Assembly: GCF_032154225.1 (NCBI RefSeq)
Contig: NZ_JALDYF010000003.1
Location: forward strand, 248,001-312,000
Origin: Psychrobacillus sp032154225
Lineage (GTDB): Bacteria; Bacillota; Bacilli; Bacillales_A; Planococcaceae
Reading direction: 5' to 3'
Length of the DNA stretch: 64,000 nucleotides
In this document: in pieces, positions 52,447 to 61,058 of the stretch
Position numbering within the stretch: position 1 is the stretch's first letter
How the letters are laid out: every line of letters begins with the position of its first letter
Translations under genes and position numbers: made by a program
Notes under the pieces: model-generated
Seen by the model: the letters and a program-made list of their open reading frames with translations, nothing else
Database searches by the model: none
Told to the model about the DNA's origin: nothing

Positions 52447-52500
52447 CGACCCTCTTGCATGTTTCTCACGACGAGGCGTGAGAAACATGCAAGAGGGTCG
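52447..52500. repeat. Perfect 24-bp-arm inverted repeat with 6-nt loop
   Basis: Arms start CGACCCTCTTGCATGTTTCT and are exact complements over 24 bases around ACGAGG. No T-run follows on either strand (GTGGATCTCC on plus), so it is not a classical terminator. It lies in a spacer with no gene. Confidence 0.9.
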
Positions 52501-52553
52501 TGGATCTCCAAAGAAACAGAGAATAGCAAAATGTTATCTTCAAAAAGATGCAC

Positions 52554-52584
52554 AAATAAAAAAGAGTAGCTAAGCGCTACTCTT
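52554..52584 (-). terminator. Intrinsic terminator of the small membrane-protein gene
   Basis: AAGAGTAGC pairs perfectly with GCTACTCTT around TAAGC, with TTTTTT on the minus strand, 16 bp after the stop at 52600. Confidence 0.75.
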
Positions 52585-52599
52585 CTTTAATCATTTAAT

Positions 52600-52725
52600 T
52601 CATTGTTTCATTCTTTTAATATCTCGTCGTGCCTTCACAATCTTTCTAATAAAAATTACAACCATCACCGCAAACACTATGAACAAAATCGTGAATACTA
52701 CATCCGGCCAATTAACACTAAACAA
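52600..52725 (-). CDS. Small single-helix membrane protein
   Basis: 41 aa from a TTG at 52725: a short start (FSVNWPD), one hydrophobic helix (VVFTILFIVFAVMVVIFI) and a basic tail (RKIVKARRDIKRMKQ). This positive-inside layout and the terminator directly downstream support a real gene, although the SD (GGGA, about 12 bases away) is weak. I do not recognise a family. Confidence 0.5.
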   Translation of the reverse strand: MFSVNWPDVVFTILFIVFAVMVVIFIRKIVKARRDIKRMKQ

Positions 52726-52747
52726 AATACAATCAGTCCCTACTTTT

Positions 52748-53347
52748 TTAGAATGACACCGTGTAAGTTACAGGATTAGAATACCCTACTTCTTGTCCGA
52801 CAACGTTTACGCCATAAAATTTAGTGCCTTTGATAGTTGCAGTACCACCTGTCTTACTAGAATTCAATGTATAAAATGTAGTAGTTTCAAGATATTTGAT
52901 CGGAACATTTATACCTGATTGGTCACTCCAAACATTTACATTTGTAACAATCCCCTTACTATTTCTTGTAACTTGTGCATAAGAAGTGATGACAGAAACA
53001 CCAGTATACTCTTTATATGTATACGTCTTTGTAGTATTCGCTAAACTCATAACCTTTTGGGAAAGTTGGGCTACTTCATTCAATTCCTCACTAATATTAT
53101 TCTTCTCTTGCTCTGTTTTTAAAAATACTTCAAATTCCTCGATAGAATCAAAATTCAATGTAGCTTCTGTTGAAATATTTTCATCAGAAACAGCCTTAAA
53201 TCCATATTTTTCAGCCAAATCATTAGCCTTTTTTACAATCTCATCCCCACTTGATTTTTCACTTGCTTGAGCTTGAACGTTACTTCCTAAACCACTAATA
53301 ACAAATAACAGCAATGCAAAAGTAATGATAGTAGTTACTTTTTTCAA
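52748..53347 (-). CDS. Secreted protein of unknown function
   Basis: 199 aa with a signal peptide (KKVTTIITFALLLFVISGLGS, cleavage probably after VQAQA near 27). A helical acidic region (residues 30-95, with DSIEEFEVFLKTEQEK) and a beta-rich, Thr/Tyr-rich C-terminus follow (TYTYKEYTGVSVITSYAQVT). No catalytic motif is visible. It lies 22 bp upstream of the small membrane-protein gene on the same strand and may share its transcript. Confidence 0.7.
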   Translation of the reverse strand: MKKVTTIITFALLLFVISGLGSNVQAQASEKSSGDEIVKKANDLAEKYGFKAVSDENISTEATLNFDSIEEFEVFLKTEQEKNNISEELNEVAQLSQKVMSLANTTKTYTYKEYTGVSVITSYAQVTRNSKGIVTNVNVWSDQSGINVPIKYLETTTFYTLNSSKTGGTATIKGTKFYGVNVVGQEVGYSNPVTYTVSF

Positions 53348-53571
53348 TTAATATTCCACCTTTAGTTTATTTTAGTTCTTCTTAATAGTAACATCCTTTT
53401 TGGGAATATCAAAGAAAAATTGGTTATAATGACCAATATATATATTCATTTATTCCTTTCAATCCTTCCAACAACAAGACTTTTCAATATGCAGTATACT
53501 CGGACTTTCTTACTTTTGTTGGAATGTTTGATGTGGTCCTTACCTCTCACTTATTCTGCTTTCACAGGAGA

Positions 53572-53600
53572 TAAAAAAAAGAGTAGCAAAAGCTACCCTC
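53572..53600 (-). terminator. Intrinsic terminator after the frameshifted gene
   Basis: On the minus strand GAGGGTAGC-TTTT-GCTACTCTT is followed by eight T. The stop codon region of the 53599 frame overlaps it. Confidence 0.7.
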
Positions 53601-53938
53601 ATTCCACTTCGTCATCTTCCTCGATGTACAAAGCTCGCTTATTAAATTCTTCAAACTCCAATAGGGTTAATTCTTGTAATCTATTTTCATACTTGGAACC
53701 TTTCCACAAAGCTTTTAGCAAATGCGTATAGACGGCTTCATCTTGTTTTTTGAATCGATCCAATTCGCCATTCTCATACTTTTTGGCATAATCTTTCATC
53801 ATTCCAGAAAAAACAAGTAACTGTCGTTTTTTCAATGCGATATAAAATGTATCAAACACCGCTTTGCTATGATATAGGTACATGAGGATTGTATGTATTG
53901 TACTGGGGGTTCGTATCTCCAACTTTATAACCCCTCAT
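53599..53938 (-). pseudogene. Hypothetical gene with probable frameshift
   Basis: A good SD (AAAGGATA) precedes an ATG at 53938 that opens MRGYKVGDTNPQYNTYNPHV and then meets a stop after 23 codons. The overlapping frame continues from that point (YHSKAVFDTFYIALKKRQL...) to 53599 as a helical, charged protein ending EEDDEVE. The second frame has no SD of its own; its only early start is a TTG at 53922. A single indel near codon 20 would join them. I do not recognise the family. Confidence 0.5.
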
Positions 53939-53949
53939 ATCAAAATATC

Positions 53950-54735
53950 CTTTTTTACGCTTGTACAATTCTTCGGTGATATATGGCTCTTGATTTCTCC
54001 TCTTCTATGCAAAACGGATCCTTAAACTAATCATATACAACAGTGTTCAAGCATACAAATTCACACCAAATATCCAACTTTTAAATCGATGTACCAAAAA
54101 ATAATTTGCTATTTAATACTAGAATGAACTTATATTTTATGAATTACGAGAATTTGTTAATAACTTATGGAGAACAATTTTATAATTTGAATAAAGTTAG
54201 TTATTATTTTCTTTTTTTCGCTATTATGAAAAATTGTGAATAAGATGTGGGCTATTTTAAAAAATGGTGCCAATTAAGCAGATCCTGTTGATAAAAATAT
54301 TCTTATTTTATCTTTAGGACGAGAAGTTATTCTTTTTGGGGATAATGTTGGGGATAACAAAATAAAAGAAGAATCCAAAAAACTCTTCGATGTAATTTTG
54401 TTATTATATGAGAAATTATTGTGGATATTAAAGGATTGCTCTGACAGGTTAATGTGCATCTACACAACCCAAAAATACCATATTTCTACCAACACAATCT
54501 AGGTATTATCTCATAATTTTAGTTTTAAAAATCTTATTCCTTCTCATTCAAGCTATTACTTTTTTTAAGTTCAAAATGCAATGCGTTAAACTTCATCTTG
54601 AATTTTTTTTATGTTAAAATGCTTTAGAAAGGTTTAAATATCGGGCTTTGTGATAAATTATATATTTTTCAAAAAATACCCTCCTTTCTCTCAGGATTGA
54701 GTTGTTTTATTGTTCGTAATTTTTATAGGAGGATT
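53950..54735. other. AT-rich spacer before the urease operon
   Basis: Nearly 800 bp of very AT-rich sequence. A plus-strand stretch at about 54280-54500 reads as an open frame (GREVILFGDNVGDN) but has no start with an SD and looks like a relic or chance. The last 100 bp presumably hold the ure promoter. No RNA gene or repeat was recognised. Confidence 0.4.
54649..54665. promoter_or_regulatory. Possible TnrA/GlnR half-site upstream of ureA
   Basis: TGTGATAAATTATATAT follows the nitrogen-control consensus TGTNANAWWWTMTNACA through its first 14 positions but not the final ACA. Placement 76 bp before ureA fits nitrogen control of urease in Bacillales. Confidence 0.3.
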
Positions 54736-54740
54736 TAACT

Positions 54741-55043
54741 ATGCATTTATTGCCGCGAGAAATTGACAAACTTATGATAGTGGTCGCAGCAGATCTTGCA
54801 AGGCGCCGAAAAGACAGAGGATTAAAACTAAATCACCCTGAATCTGTCGCCCTCATTACTTATGAAGTAATAGAAGGAGCAAGGGACGGAAAAACTGTTG
54901 CCGAACTGATGGAGTACGGAGCTTCGATTTTGTCACGAGAAGATGTCATGGATGGTATTCCTGAAATGATTAATGATATTCAAGTTGAAGCTACGTTTCC
55001 AGATGGAACCAAATTGGTGACTGTTCACAGCCCGATACGATAA
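54741..55043 (+). CDS. ureA: Urease gamma subunit
   Basis: A 100-aa protein of normal UreA length: LLPREIDKLMIVVAADLARRR at the N-terminus, LNHPESVALITYEVIEGARDG near 28 and DVMDGIPEMI near 72. It forms the outer small subunit of the (UreABC)3 urease that hydrolyses urea to ammonia and carbon dioxide. AGGAGG precedes the ATG. First gene of ureABCEFGD. Confidence 0.97.
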   Translation: MHLLPREIDKLMIVVAADLARRRKDRGLKLNHPESVALITYEVIEGARDGKTVAELMEYGASILSREDVMDGIPEMINDIQVEATFPDGTKLVTVHSPIR

Positions 55044-55058
55044 CTAGGAGGGATTGCA

Positions 55059-55382
55059 ATGTTACCAGGTGAATATGTTTTAAAAGAAGAAGAGATTATT
55101 TGTAATGAAGGTAGTGAAGTATTTATTGTTTCTGTTACAAATACAGGTGACCGTCCTATTCAAGTAGGATCACATTTTCATTTTTATGAAGTAAATGAAG
55201 CACTCCACTTCAATCGAAAGGAAGCTTACGGAAAGCGATTAAATGTTCCTGCTGGAGCAGCCGTTCGTTTTGAACCCGGAGATGAAAAAGAAATACAGCT
55301 TATTAATTTCGCAGGAGAACGCCGGATTTATGGGTTCAATAATAAAGTAGACGGAAAACTAGAAAGCGAGGGTTCATTATGA
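55059..55382 (+). CDS. ureB: Urease beta subunit
   Basis: 107 aa with the UreB core: PGEYVLKEEEI, NTGDRPIQVGSHFHFYEVN near 29-47, LNVPAGAAVRFEPGDEKEI near 65 and FAGERRIYGFNNKVDG near 89. It overlaps ureC by 4 bp and follows ureA by 15 bp. Confidence 0.97.
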   Translation: MLPGEYVLKEEEIICNEGSEVFIVSVTNTGDRPIQVGSHFHFYEVNEALHFNRKEAYGKRLNVPAGAAVRFEPGDEKEIQLINFAGERRIYGFNNKVDGKLESEGSL

Positions 55383-57091
55383 GCTTTAAAATGTCCCGAA
55401 AGCAATATGCTGAAATGTACGGCCCAACTACAGGTGATTCTATTCGGCTTGCTGATACAGATTTGTTTATTCAAATTGAAAAAGACCACACGACCTATGG
55501 AGAAGAAGTTGTCTTTGGCGGAGGAAAAGTCATCCGAGACGGCATGGGTCAACACCCTCTTGCAACACGTAAAGACGGCGTAGCAGATACTGTTATTACG
55601 AACGTCATTATTTTGGATTACACAGGAATTTGCAAAGCTGATCTAGCTATTAGAGACGGTAAGATTTTTGGAATTGGTAAAAGTGGTAACCCACTCATTA
55701 TGGATAATGTCGATATTATTATTGGTACTTCCACTGAAATCATTGCTGGAGAAGGGTTAATTGTTACAGCTGGAGCCATCGATACACATGTTCATTTTAT
55801 TAATCCTGAACAAGTACAAGTGGCACTAACTTCTGGTACAACAACATTAATCGGTGGTGGTACTGGCCCTGCAGCAGGATCTAAAGCTACTACAGTTACA
55901 CCAGGCGAATGGAATATACACCGAATGCTTGAAGCAGCTGAAGGTCTCCCTATTAATATTGGTTTTACAGGTAAAGGGCATGCTGCCTCCATTGAACCAT
56001 TGGTCGAGCAAGTGAAAGCTGGAGTTATCGGATTAAAAGTTCATGAAGACTGGGGAGCTACCGGTTCATGTCTTGACTATGCTCTACAAGTAGCGGATGA
56101 ATACGACATTCAAGTTGCCTTGCATGCAGATACATTAAATGAAAGCGGCTTTATGGAAAATACAATGGCTGCAGTAAAAGATCGAGTACTTCACATGTAC
56201 CATACTGAAGGCGCAGGCGGTGGCCACGCACCTGATCTAATCAAATCGGCAGGTTACCTTAACATTCTGCCATCATCAACGAACCCTACCCTCCCCTATA
56301 CAATAAATACTATCGACGAACATCTTGATATGGTCATGGTTTGCCATCATTTAAATCCTTCTGTTCCAGAAGACATCGCTTTCGCGGATTCTAGAATTCG
56401 AAAAGAAACAATTGCTGCAGAAGATATTCTTCACGACATGGGTGTATTTAGCATGGTAAGCTCGGATTCCCAAGCAATGGGTCGTGTAGGAGAAGTTGTT
56501 CTACGCACTTGGCAAGTAGCAGACAAAATGAAGAAACAACGAGGCACCCTTTCCGGAGATAGCGAACATGCCGATAATAATCGAGTGAAGCGCTATATCG
56601 CAAAATATACAATTAATCCAGCAATTACACATGGAATTTCAAAGCATGTAGGCTCTATTGAAGTTGGCAAAATGGCGGATTTAGTTCTATGGAATCCAAA
56701 GTTTTTTGGTGTGAAGCCAGAATTAGTGCTTAAAAATGGACTTGCAGTAACTGGTTTAATGGGAGATGCGAATGCTTCTATCCCAACTCCACAACCTTAT
56801 ATTTATCGTCCAATGTACGCACAGTTCGGAAAAGCTTTAGCTAAAAGTTCAGCTACCTTCATTTCTCAAGCAGCCTATGATGATGGGGTCCATGAAAAAC
56901 TTGGCCTTCAAAAAATAATTTTACCGGTCGGTGGAATTCGCAATTTAACAAAGAAAGATATGAAGCTGAATGGAGAAACACCTAATATTACTGTAGACCC
57001 ACAAACATATGAAGTAAAAATAAATGGAGAATTGTTGACATGTGATCCGGTTGATACGGTACCAATGGGCCAACGATATTTCCTATTCTGA
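55379..57091 (+). CDS. ureC: Urease alpha (catalytic) subunit
   Basis: 570 aa, full length. Nickel ligands and catalytic residues are present: HVHFINPEQ near 137, the carbamylated Lys in IGLKVHEDWG near 220, HADTLNESG near 249, TEGAGGGHAPD near 275, the mobile-flap Cys and His in MVCHHLNPS near 322, and the Asp in SDSQAMGR near 363. The two-nickel active site requires ureEFGD downstream. Confidence 0.98.
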   Translation: MSFKMSRKQYAEMYGPTTGDSIRLADTDLFIQIEKDHTTYGEEVVFGGGKVIRDGMGQHPLATRKDGVADTVITNVIILDYTGICKADLAIRDGKIFGIGKSGNPLIMDNVDIIIGTSTEIIAGEGLIVTAGAIDTHVHFINPEQVQVALTSGTTTLIGGGTGPAAGSKATTVTPGEWNIHRMLEAAEGLPINIGFTGKGHAASIEPLVEQVKAGVIGLKVHEDWGATGSCLDYALQVADEYDIQVALHADTLNESGFMENTMAAVKDRVLHMYHTEGAGGGHAPDLIKSAGYLNILPSSTNPTLPYTINTIDEHLDMVMVCHHLNPSVPEDIAFADSRIRKETIAAEDILHDMGVFSMVSSDSQAMGRVGEVVLRTWQVADKMKKQRGTLSGDSEHADNNRVKRYIAKYTINPAITHGISKHVGSIEVGKMADLVLWNPKFFGVKPELVLKNGLAVTGLMGDANASIPTPQPYIYRPMYAQFGKALAKSSATFISQAAYDDGVHEKLGLQKIILPVGGIRNLTKKDMKLNGETPNITVDPQTYEVKINGELLTCDPVDTVPMGQRYFLF

Positions 57092-57101
57092 GGTGAAAGA
57101 A

Positions 57102-57557
57102 TTGATCATTGAAAAAATCGTAACAAACTTAGACAAAATGGACAAAAGTGAAATTGAAAAACGGCATATGGAAAAAGTATACCTGGAAAGCGCTCATTTA
57201 ATGAAGCGTATCCAACGGGTTAAAACCGATCACGGAAACGAGCTTGGTATTCGCTTGAAAGACCCCAAGGATCTTATTGCTGGTGACGTATTATACATGG
57301 ACGATAAAAATATGATCGTCATAGATGTGTTAACCGATGATTTACTTGTCATTCAACCTAGAGACATACAAGAAATGGGAACAATCGCTCACCAACTTGG
57401 TAACCGCCATCTTCCTGCTCAATTTGAAGAAAACAATATGTTGGTACAATATGATTACTTAGTAGAAGAATTACTTCAACAACTGGAAATTCCATATAAA
57501 CGTGAAGATCGAAAAGTAAAACAAGCATTCCGTCATATAGGACACAGTCATGAATAG
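57102..57557 (+). CDS. ureE: Urease accessory protein UreE, nickel chaperone
   Basis: 151 aa from a TTG at 57102, 5 bases after AGGTGA; the longer frame to 57042 lies inside ureC. N-terminal peptide-binding and C-terminal metal-binding domains (LGNRHLPAQFEENNMLVQYD near 98) are visible. The tail is short with few histidines (HIGHSHE), unlike the His-rich tail of Klebsiella UreE. It overlaps ureF by 8 bp. It delivers nickel to the UreG/UreD/UreF complex. Confidence 0.93.
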   Translation: MIIEKIVTNLDKMDKSEIEKRHMEKVYLESAHLMKRIQRVKTDHGNELGIRLKDPKDLIAGDVLYMDDKNMIVIDVLTDDLLVIQPRDIQEMGTIAHQLGNRHLPAQFEENNMLVQYDYLVEELLQQLEIPYKREDRKVKQAFRHIGHSHE

Positions 57558-58236
57558 CAATATTCTTTCTTTGTTTCGGCTCTGCGACTCTAATTTTCCT
57601 ACTGGATCTTTCAGCCACTCTTTCGGCTTAGAAAGTTATATACAGGAAAATAAAGTACATGACCAAGAGACATTCTTTCAGTGGCTAAAAGTGTATTTAC
57701 ATGAGCAGCTCATCTATACAGATGGGCTTGCCTCACGTCTTGTTTATGAGGCTCTCATGGAAAATGATATTGAGCAAATATGGCAACTGGATCGCCTATT
57801 AACTGTCCAAAACTTGCCAAGGGAAACACGGGAAGGAACCCAAATGATTGGGGATCGAATGCTAAAACTCACTGATTCACTGTATAGTATGCCAATCCTT
57901 GCACAATACAAAAAAGAAATTAAAAGTAAAAACGCATTCGGCCACTCCGCTATTGTTTTTTCGATGGTAGCCCATGGGCTTGGGGTAAATAAACAAGAAA
58001 CTATCCTCTACTATTTGTATTCAGCTATTTCCAGTCAAATTCAAAATGCGGTACGAGCCATCCCTCTTGGACAAACGGCAGGACAAATTATTTCTCATAA
58101 GTTTATATTAGAATTAACGCAAGCTGTGGACAGAACAATGGAACTGACGAAAGATGATTTCGGTATTGTTTCACCAGGTATTGAACTGTCTCAAATGAAA
58201 CATGAACGTGTGAATATACGAATATTTATGTCTTAA
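57550..58236 (+). CDS. ureF: Urease accessory protein UreF
   Basis: 228 aa, all-helical. Seen: FRLCDSNFPTGSFSHSFGLE near 8-27, GDRMLKLTDS near 101, FGHSAIVFSMVAHGLGV near 132 and SSQIQNAVRAIPLGQTAGQ near 159. It acts with UreD and UreG as a scaffold and GTPase regulator for nickel insertion. Overlaps ureE. Confidence 0.95.
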   Translation: MNSNILSLFRLCDSNFPTGSFSHSFGLESYIQENKVHDQETFFQWLKVYLHEQLIYTDGLASRLVYEALMENDIEQIWQLDRLLTVQNLPRETREGTQMIGDRMLKLTDSLYSMPILAQYKKEIKSKNAFGHSAIVFSMVAHGLGVNKQETILYYLYSAISSQIQNAVRAIPLGQTAGQIISHKFILELTQAVDRTMELTKDDFGIVSPGIELSQMKHERVNIRIFMS

Positions 58237-58269
58237 TTTCATAAAAGAATTAGAAAAGGAAGTGTTTTA

Positions 58270-58881
58270 ATGGAACCAATCAGAATCGGTGTTGGTGGAC
58301 CTGTTGGTGCAGGTAAAACAATGCTTGTAGAAAAATTGACTCGCCATCTTGCAAATGAAATAAAAATGGCGGTTGTTACAAACGATATTTACACAAAAGA
58401 AGATGCAAAATTTTTAATTCAAAATGGTGTTCTTCCAGAAGATCGAATCATTGGTGTAGAAACTGGCGGCTGTCCTCATACTGCCATTCGCGAAGATGCT
58501 TCCATGAACTTCGCAGCTATCGATCAATTAATCGAGCGTCACCCAGACCTTGAACTTATTTTCATTGAAAGTGGCGGCGACAACCTTGCTGCAACCTTCA
58601 GTCCTGAATTAGTGGATTTCTCTATTTATATCATTGATGTTGCGCAAGGAGAAAAAATTCCACGAAAAGGTGGACAAGGTATGATTAAATCTGACTTGTT
58701 TATCATCAATAAAACTGACCTTGCTCCTTACGTTGGTGCTCGCCTCGAAGTAATGGCGGAGGACACTAAAATATTTCGTGGTGACAAACCATTCTTCTTT
58801 ACGAACTTAAAAAATGATGATGGCCTTCCTGATGTAATTGAATGGATTAAGCAGCATGCTTTATTAAAAGGTTTAGAGTAA
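58270..58881 (+). CDS. ureG: Urease accessory GTPase UreG
   Basis: 203 aa, SIMIBI GTPase. P-loop GGPVGAGKT near residue 9, the CPH nickel-binding motif in ETGGCPHTAIREDASMN near 66, SGGDNLAATFSPEL near 101 and INKTDLAPYVGA near 143. It couples GTP hydrolysis to nickel delivery into UreC. AAAAGGAAG precedes the ATG; ureD begins 1 bp after its stop. Confidence 0.97.
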   Translation: MEPIRIGVGGPVGAGKTMLVEKLTRHLANEIKMAVVTNDIYTKEDAKFLIQNGVLPEDRIIGVETGGCPHTAIREDASMNFAAIDQLIERHPDLELIFIESGGDNLAATFSPELVDFSIYIIDVAQGEKIPRKGGQGMIKSDLFIINKTDLAPYVGARLEVMAEDTKIFRGDKPFFFTNLKNDDGLPDVIEWIKQHALLKGLE

Positions 58882-58882
58882 G

Positions 58883-59707
58883 ATGACAGATTGGACTGGC
58901 GCTTTATCTTTGGACCTGGAAGACCGCAAAGGAAAAACTGTTGCAAAGAGAGTGTACTTTCAAGGGGCACTCAAAGTTATGCGACCAATTTACTTTGATG
59001 ATTCAGGACAGGTTTGCTATTACCTTCTAAATCCTGGTGGTGGGTATTTAGACGGCGATCGATACAAAATGGAGATTTCCGCAACTGAAGGGGCTAAAGT
59101 TACTTTAACTACGCAATCTGCAACTAAAGTATATAAAACTCCGAAAAGCTTTGCTTATCAAGAAACAACCATTAATTTAAAAAAAGGAAGTTACTTAGAA
59201 TACCTTCCGGATCCACTTATTGCTTATGAAAATGCTCATTATAAGCAGAAAAATGTCATTCATATAGAAAGTGGAGCAACGTTTATTTCCACAGACATTC
59301 TAACTCCTGGCTGGTCGCCGAGTGGAGAAAAATTTAGTTACAATACTATTCAATTACTTACCGAGGTTTATCTGGACGGTAAACTTGGTATGTTCGACCA
59401 CATTAAATTAATGCCGCAACAACAGTCCATGTCTGGTCTAGGATTTATGGAAGGCTATACTCACCTAGGCTCTATGATCGCAATCAGTGAACAAACGAAT
59501 AATGCACTACTCGATGAATTGTACGAAATAATTCAAAAAGAAGAAACGAATTTTACATTCGGTATCTCAAATTTAGCTATACCAGGATTTAGTATACGAA
59601 TCCTAGCAAACTCTACACAAGTCATTGAACGAATCCTAAACAAGTGTCATAAAATTATTGGCGAAAATTGGAATAATCGTACACCAAGCTCTTTACGAAA
59701 ATATTAA
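58883..59707 (+). CDS. ureD: Urease accessory protein UreD (UreH)
   Basis: 274 aa. Seen: KRVYFQGALKVMRPIY near 22, YYLLNPGGGYLDGDRYKM near 46-63, LTTQSATKVYKTP near 75, EYLPDPLIAYENAHYKQ near 104 and DILTPGWSPSGEKFSY near 138. It binds apo-urease and channels nickel from UreG. Last of the ureABCEFGD order used by Bacillales. Confidence 0.95.
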   Translation: MTDWTGALSLDLEDRKGKTVAKRVYFQGALKVMRPIYFDDSGQVCYYLLNPGGGYLDGDRYKMEISATEGAKVTLTTQSATKVYKTPKSFAYQETTINLKKGSYLEYLPDPLIAYENAHYKQKNVIHIESGATFISTDILTPGWSPSGEKFSYNTIQLLTEVYLDGKLGMFDHIKLMPQQQSMSGLGFMEGYTHLGSMIAISEQTNNALLDELYEIIQKEETNFTFGISNLAIPGFSIRILANSTQVIERILNKCHKIIGENWNNRTPSSLRKY

Positions 59708-59806
59708 TACACTTGTGTAAAACTAATTTTAGTAGGTAATTAATAGATCACTCCGATAATCCAGGAAAAATGTTTTAAGTTGAACTTTCATGAGAGGGGA
59801 TACATT

Positions 59807-60304
59807 ATGCCTGAAAATAAGAATTCAAAACCCAAACTTGAAGATTTTGAGGTTGAAACGGTGTTTGAGAATCGTGTGCACGAACGTCTTGCATTCACTT
59901 TTAAAATTCAAGGAGATGAATTTAAGGGACATTTCCACAACGATGAGATTCTTTGGCTTCACCCTCACCCAAAACAAATGATTAGTGAATATAAAGTGAA
60001 GAAAATTGAAACTACCATATACTCATTAATGAGACATTATGGAATTTCAAAAGAAATTCAAGACCTAATTATAAAACCAGTATTTGAAGATACTGCACAT
60101 GAACGTCAGCAATTCTCTTTGCAAGTGCAGGGAGAGCAATATAAAGGGTTTATTCACGAAGGAGATATTCAATGGTTCCATCCTCAACCCCAACAAATGC
60201 TGGAAGATGACCTTGTACAGGTACTAGAATCCGAAATCCATGAAAAAGTAGCGCAACAAGAACGCGACAATAAAGAGAATGATTCGAGTGAAGAATCTAA
60301 CTAA
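59807..60304 (+). CDS. His-rich protein with two copies of a duplicated domain
   Basis: 165 aa from the ATG at 59807, after GAGGGG; the earlier ATG has no SD. Two homologous halves share VFExxxHERxxFxxxxQG, then KGxxHxxxIxWxHPxPxQM (residues about 18-62 and 88-132), and a charged tail follows. Each half has at least three conserved histidines (HER, FH/IH, HPHP or HPQP), so metal binding is plausible. It follows ureD by 100 bp on the same strand and shares the terminator region with the convergent nickel-type importer. I do not recognise a named family. Confidence 0.7.
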   Translation: MPENKNSKPKLEDFEVETVFENRVHERLAFTFKIQGDEFKGHFHNDEILWLHPHPKQMISEYKVKKIETTIYSLMRHYGISKEIQDLIIKPVFEDTAHERQQFSLQVQGEQYKGFIHEGDIQWFHPQPQQMLEDDLVQVLESEIHEKVAQQERDNKENDSSEESN

Positions 60305-60319
60305 TAAACTCTAAAATAC

Positions 60320-60361
60320 AGCATCTGGAGACAAACGAATTGTTTTCTCCAGATGCTTTTT
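60320..60361 (+). terminator. Intrinsic terminator after the His-rich protein gene
   Basis: AGCATCTGGAGA pairs perfectly with TCTCCAGATGCT around a 14-base loop, followed by TTTTT. Confidence 0.85.
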
Positions 60362-60404
60362 AATGTCTGTTTAGATAAATTTGCATTTTTGCACAAAATA
60401 AATA

Positions 60405-60450
60405 AAGGACCATTGCAAAAGTCGTAAAAGTGACTTTTGCAATGGTCCTT
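60405..60450 (-). terminator. Strong terminator hairpin of the nickel importer operon
   Basis: A perfect 19-bp stem (AAGGACCATTGCAAAAGTC and its complement) with an 8-base loop, between the convergent operons, nine bases after the ATPase gene's stop on the minus strand. The minus-strand T-run is short. Confidence 0.75.
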
Positions 60451-60458
60451 CTCTAATA

Positions 60459-61058
60459 TTATTTATTAAAATCAATTACGCGATCGCAAAGCCTTTGCAT
60501 TAACTTCGATTCATGGGTGACAACTATTATCCCCATCTCTCTCTTTTTAGCAATTTCAGTGACAGCATGCCAAATTTGAGCTTGCGTGATTGCATCAAGC
60601 ATTGTTGTCATTTCATCTGCAATTAGAAATCGAGTATTCGGCCCCAATGCTCTGGCAACACAAAATCGTTGCAATTCTCCTCCGGATAATTCATGAGGCC
60701 AACGGGTCAACCATTCCTGCTCAATTCCAAGTAATTCTAACAGCTCATTATCGGGTTGATATCCTTCACGAAGAATTTTATGCATCTTCCATCTCGCATT
60801 AATCGCTTTTTCTGGATGCTGAAGGACCATTTGGACAGGATGATACCCCTTCTTTGGCAACGGGGAATCATTAAAAGATACTGCTCCCCCAATTGGTTGC
60901 TCTAATCCGGCTAATATACGACCAAAAGTTGTTTTTCCTCGTCCACTTGGACCTGTAATTCCAACAACTTCTCCTGGCTCTACCGTCAAATCGACCCCTT
61001 GAAACAACCATGGACCATTCTCATATCGAAATCCGACATTCTTTGCTTCAAGTTGCAT
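60459..61058 (-). CDS. Nickel/peptide-type ABC transporter ATPase, NikE-like
   Basis: 199 aa, short for a NikE/OppF protein (usually about 260). Walker A GPSGRGKTT near 36, signature LSGGELQRFCVAR near 124, Walker B FLIADEMTTMLD near 145. It lacks the C-terminal peptide-transporter extension. It overlaps the NikD-like gene by 11 bp. The adjacent urease operon suggests nickel as the transported ligand. Confidence 0.85.
   Translation of the reverse strand: MQLEAKNVGFRYENGPWLFQGVDLTVEPGEVVGITGPSGRGKTTFGRILAGLEQPIGGAVSFNDSPLPKKGYHPVQMVLQHPEKAINARWKMHKILREGYQPDNELLELLGIEQEWLTRWPHELSGGELQRFCVARALGPNTRFLIADEMTTMLDAITQAQIWHAVTEIAKKREMGIIVVTHESKLMQRLCDRVIDFNK

Noticed and set aside
52316..52573. 85-codon plus-strand frame spanning the perfect hairpin
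   Set aside because: It reads through both hairpin arms and a terminator, has no SD, and its sequence is not protein-like.
53420..53731. Plus-strand frame in the spacer after the secreted-protein gene
   Set aside because: It overlaps a minus-strand terminator and the 53599 frame, and lacks an SD.
54274..54500. Open frames on both strands before the urease operon
   Set aside because: Neither has a start with SD or a recognisable family; the AT-rich composition explains them.
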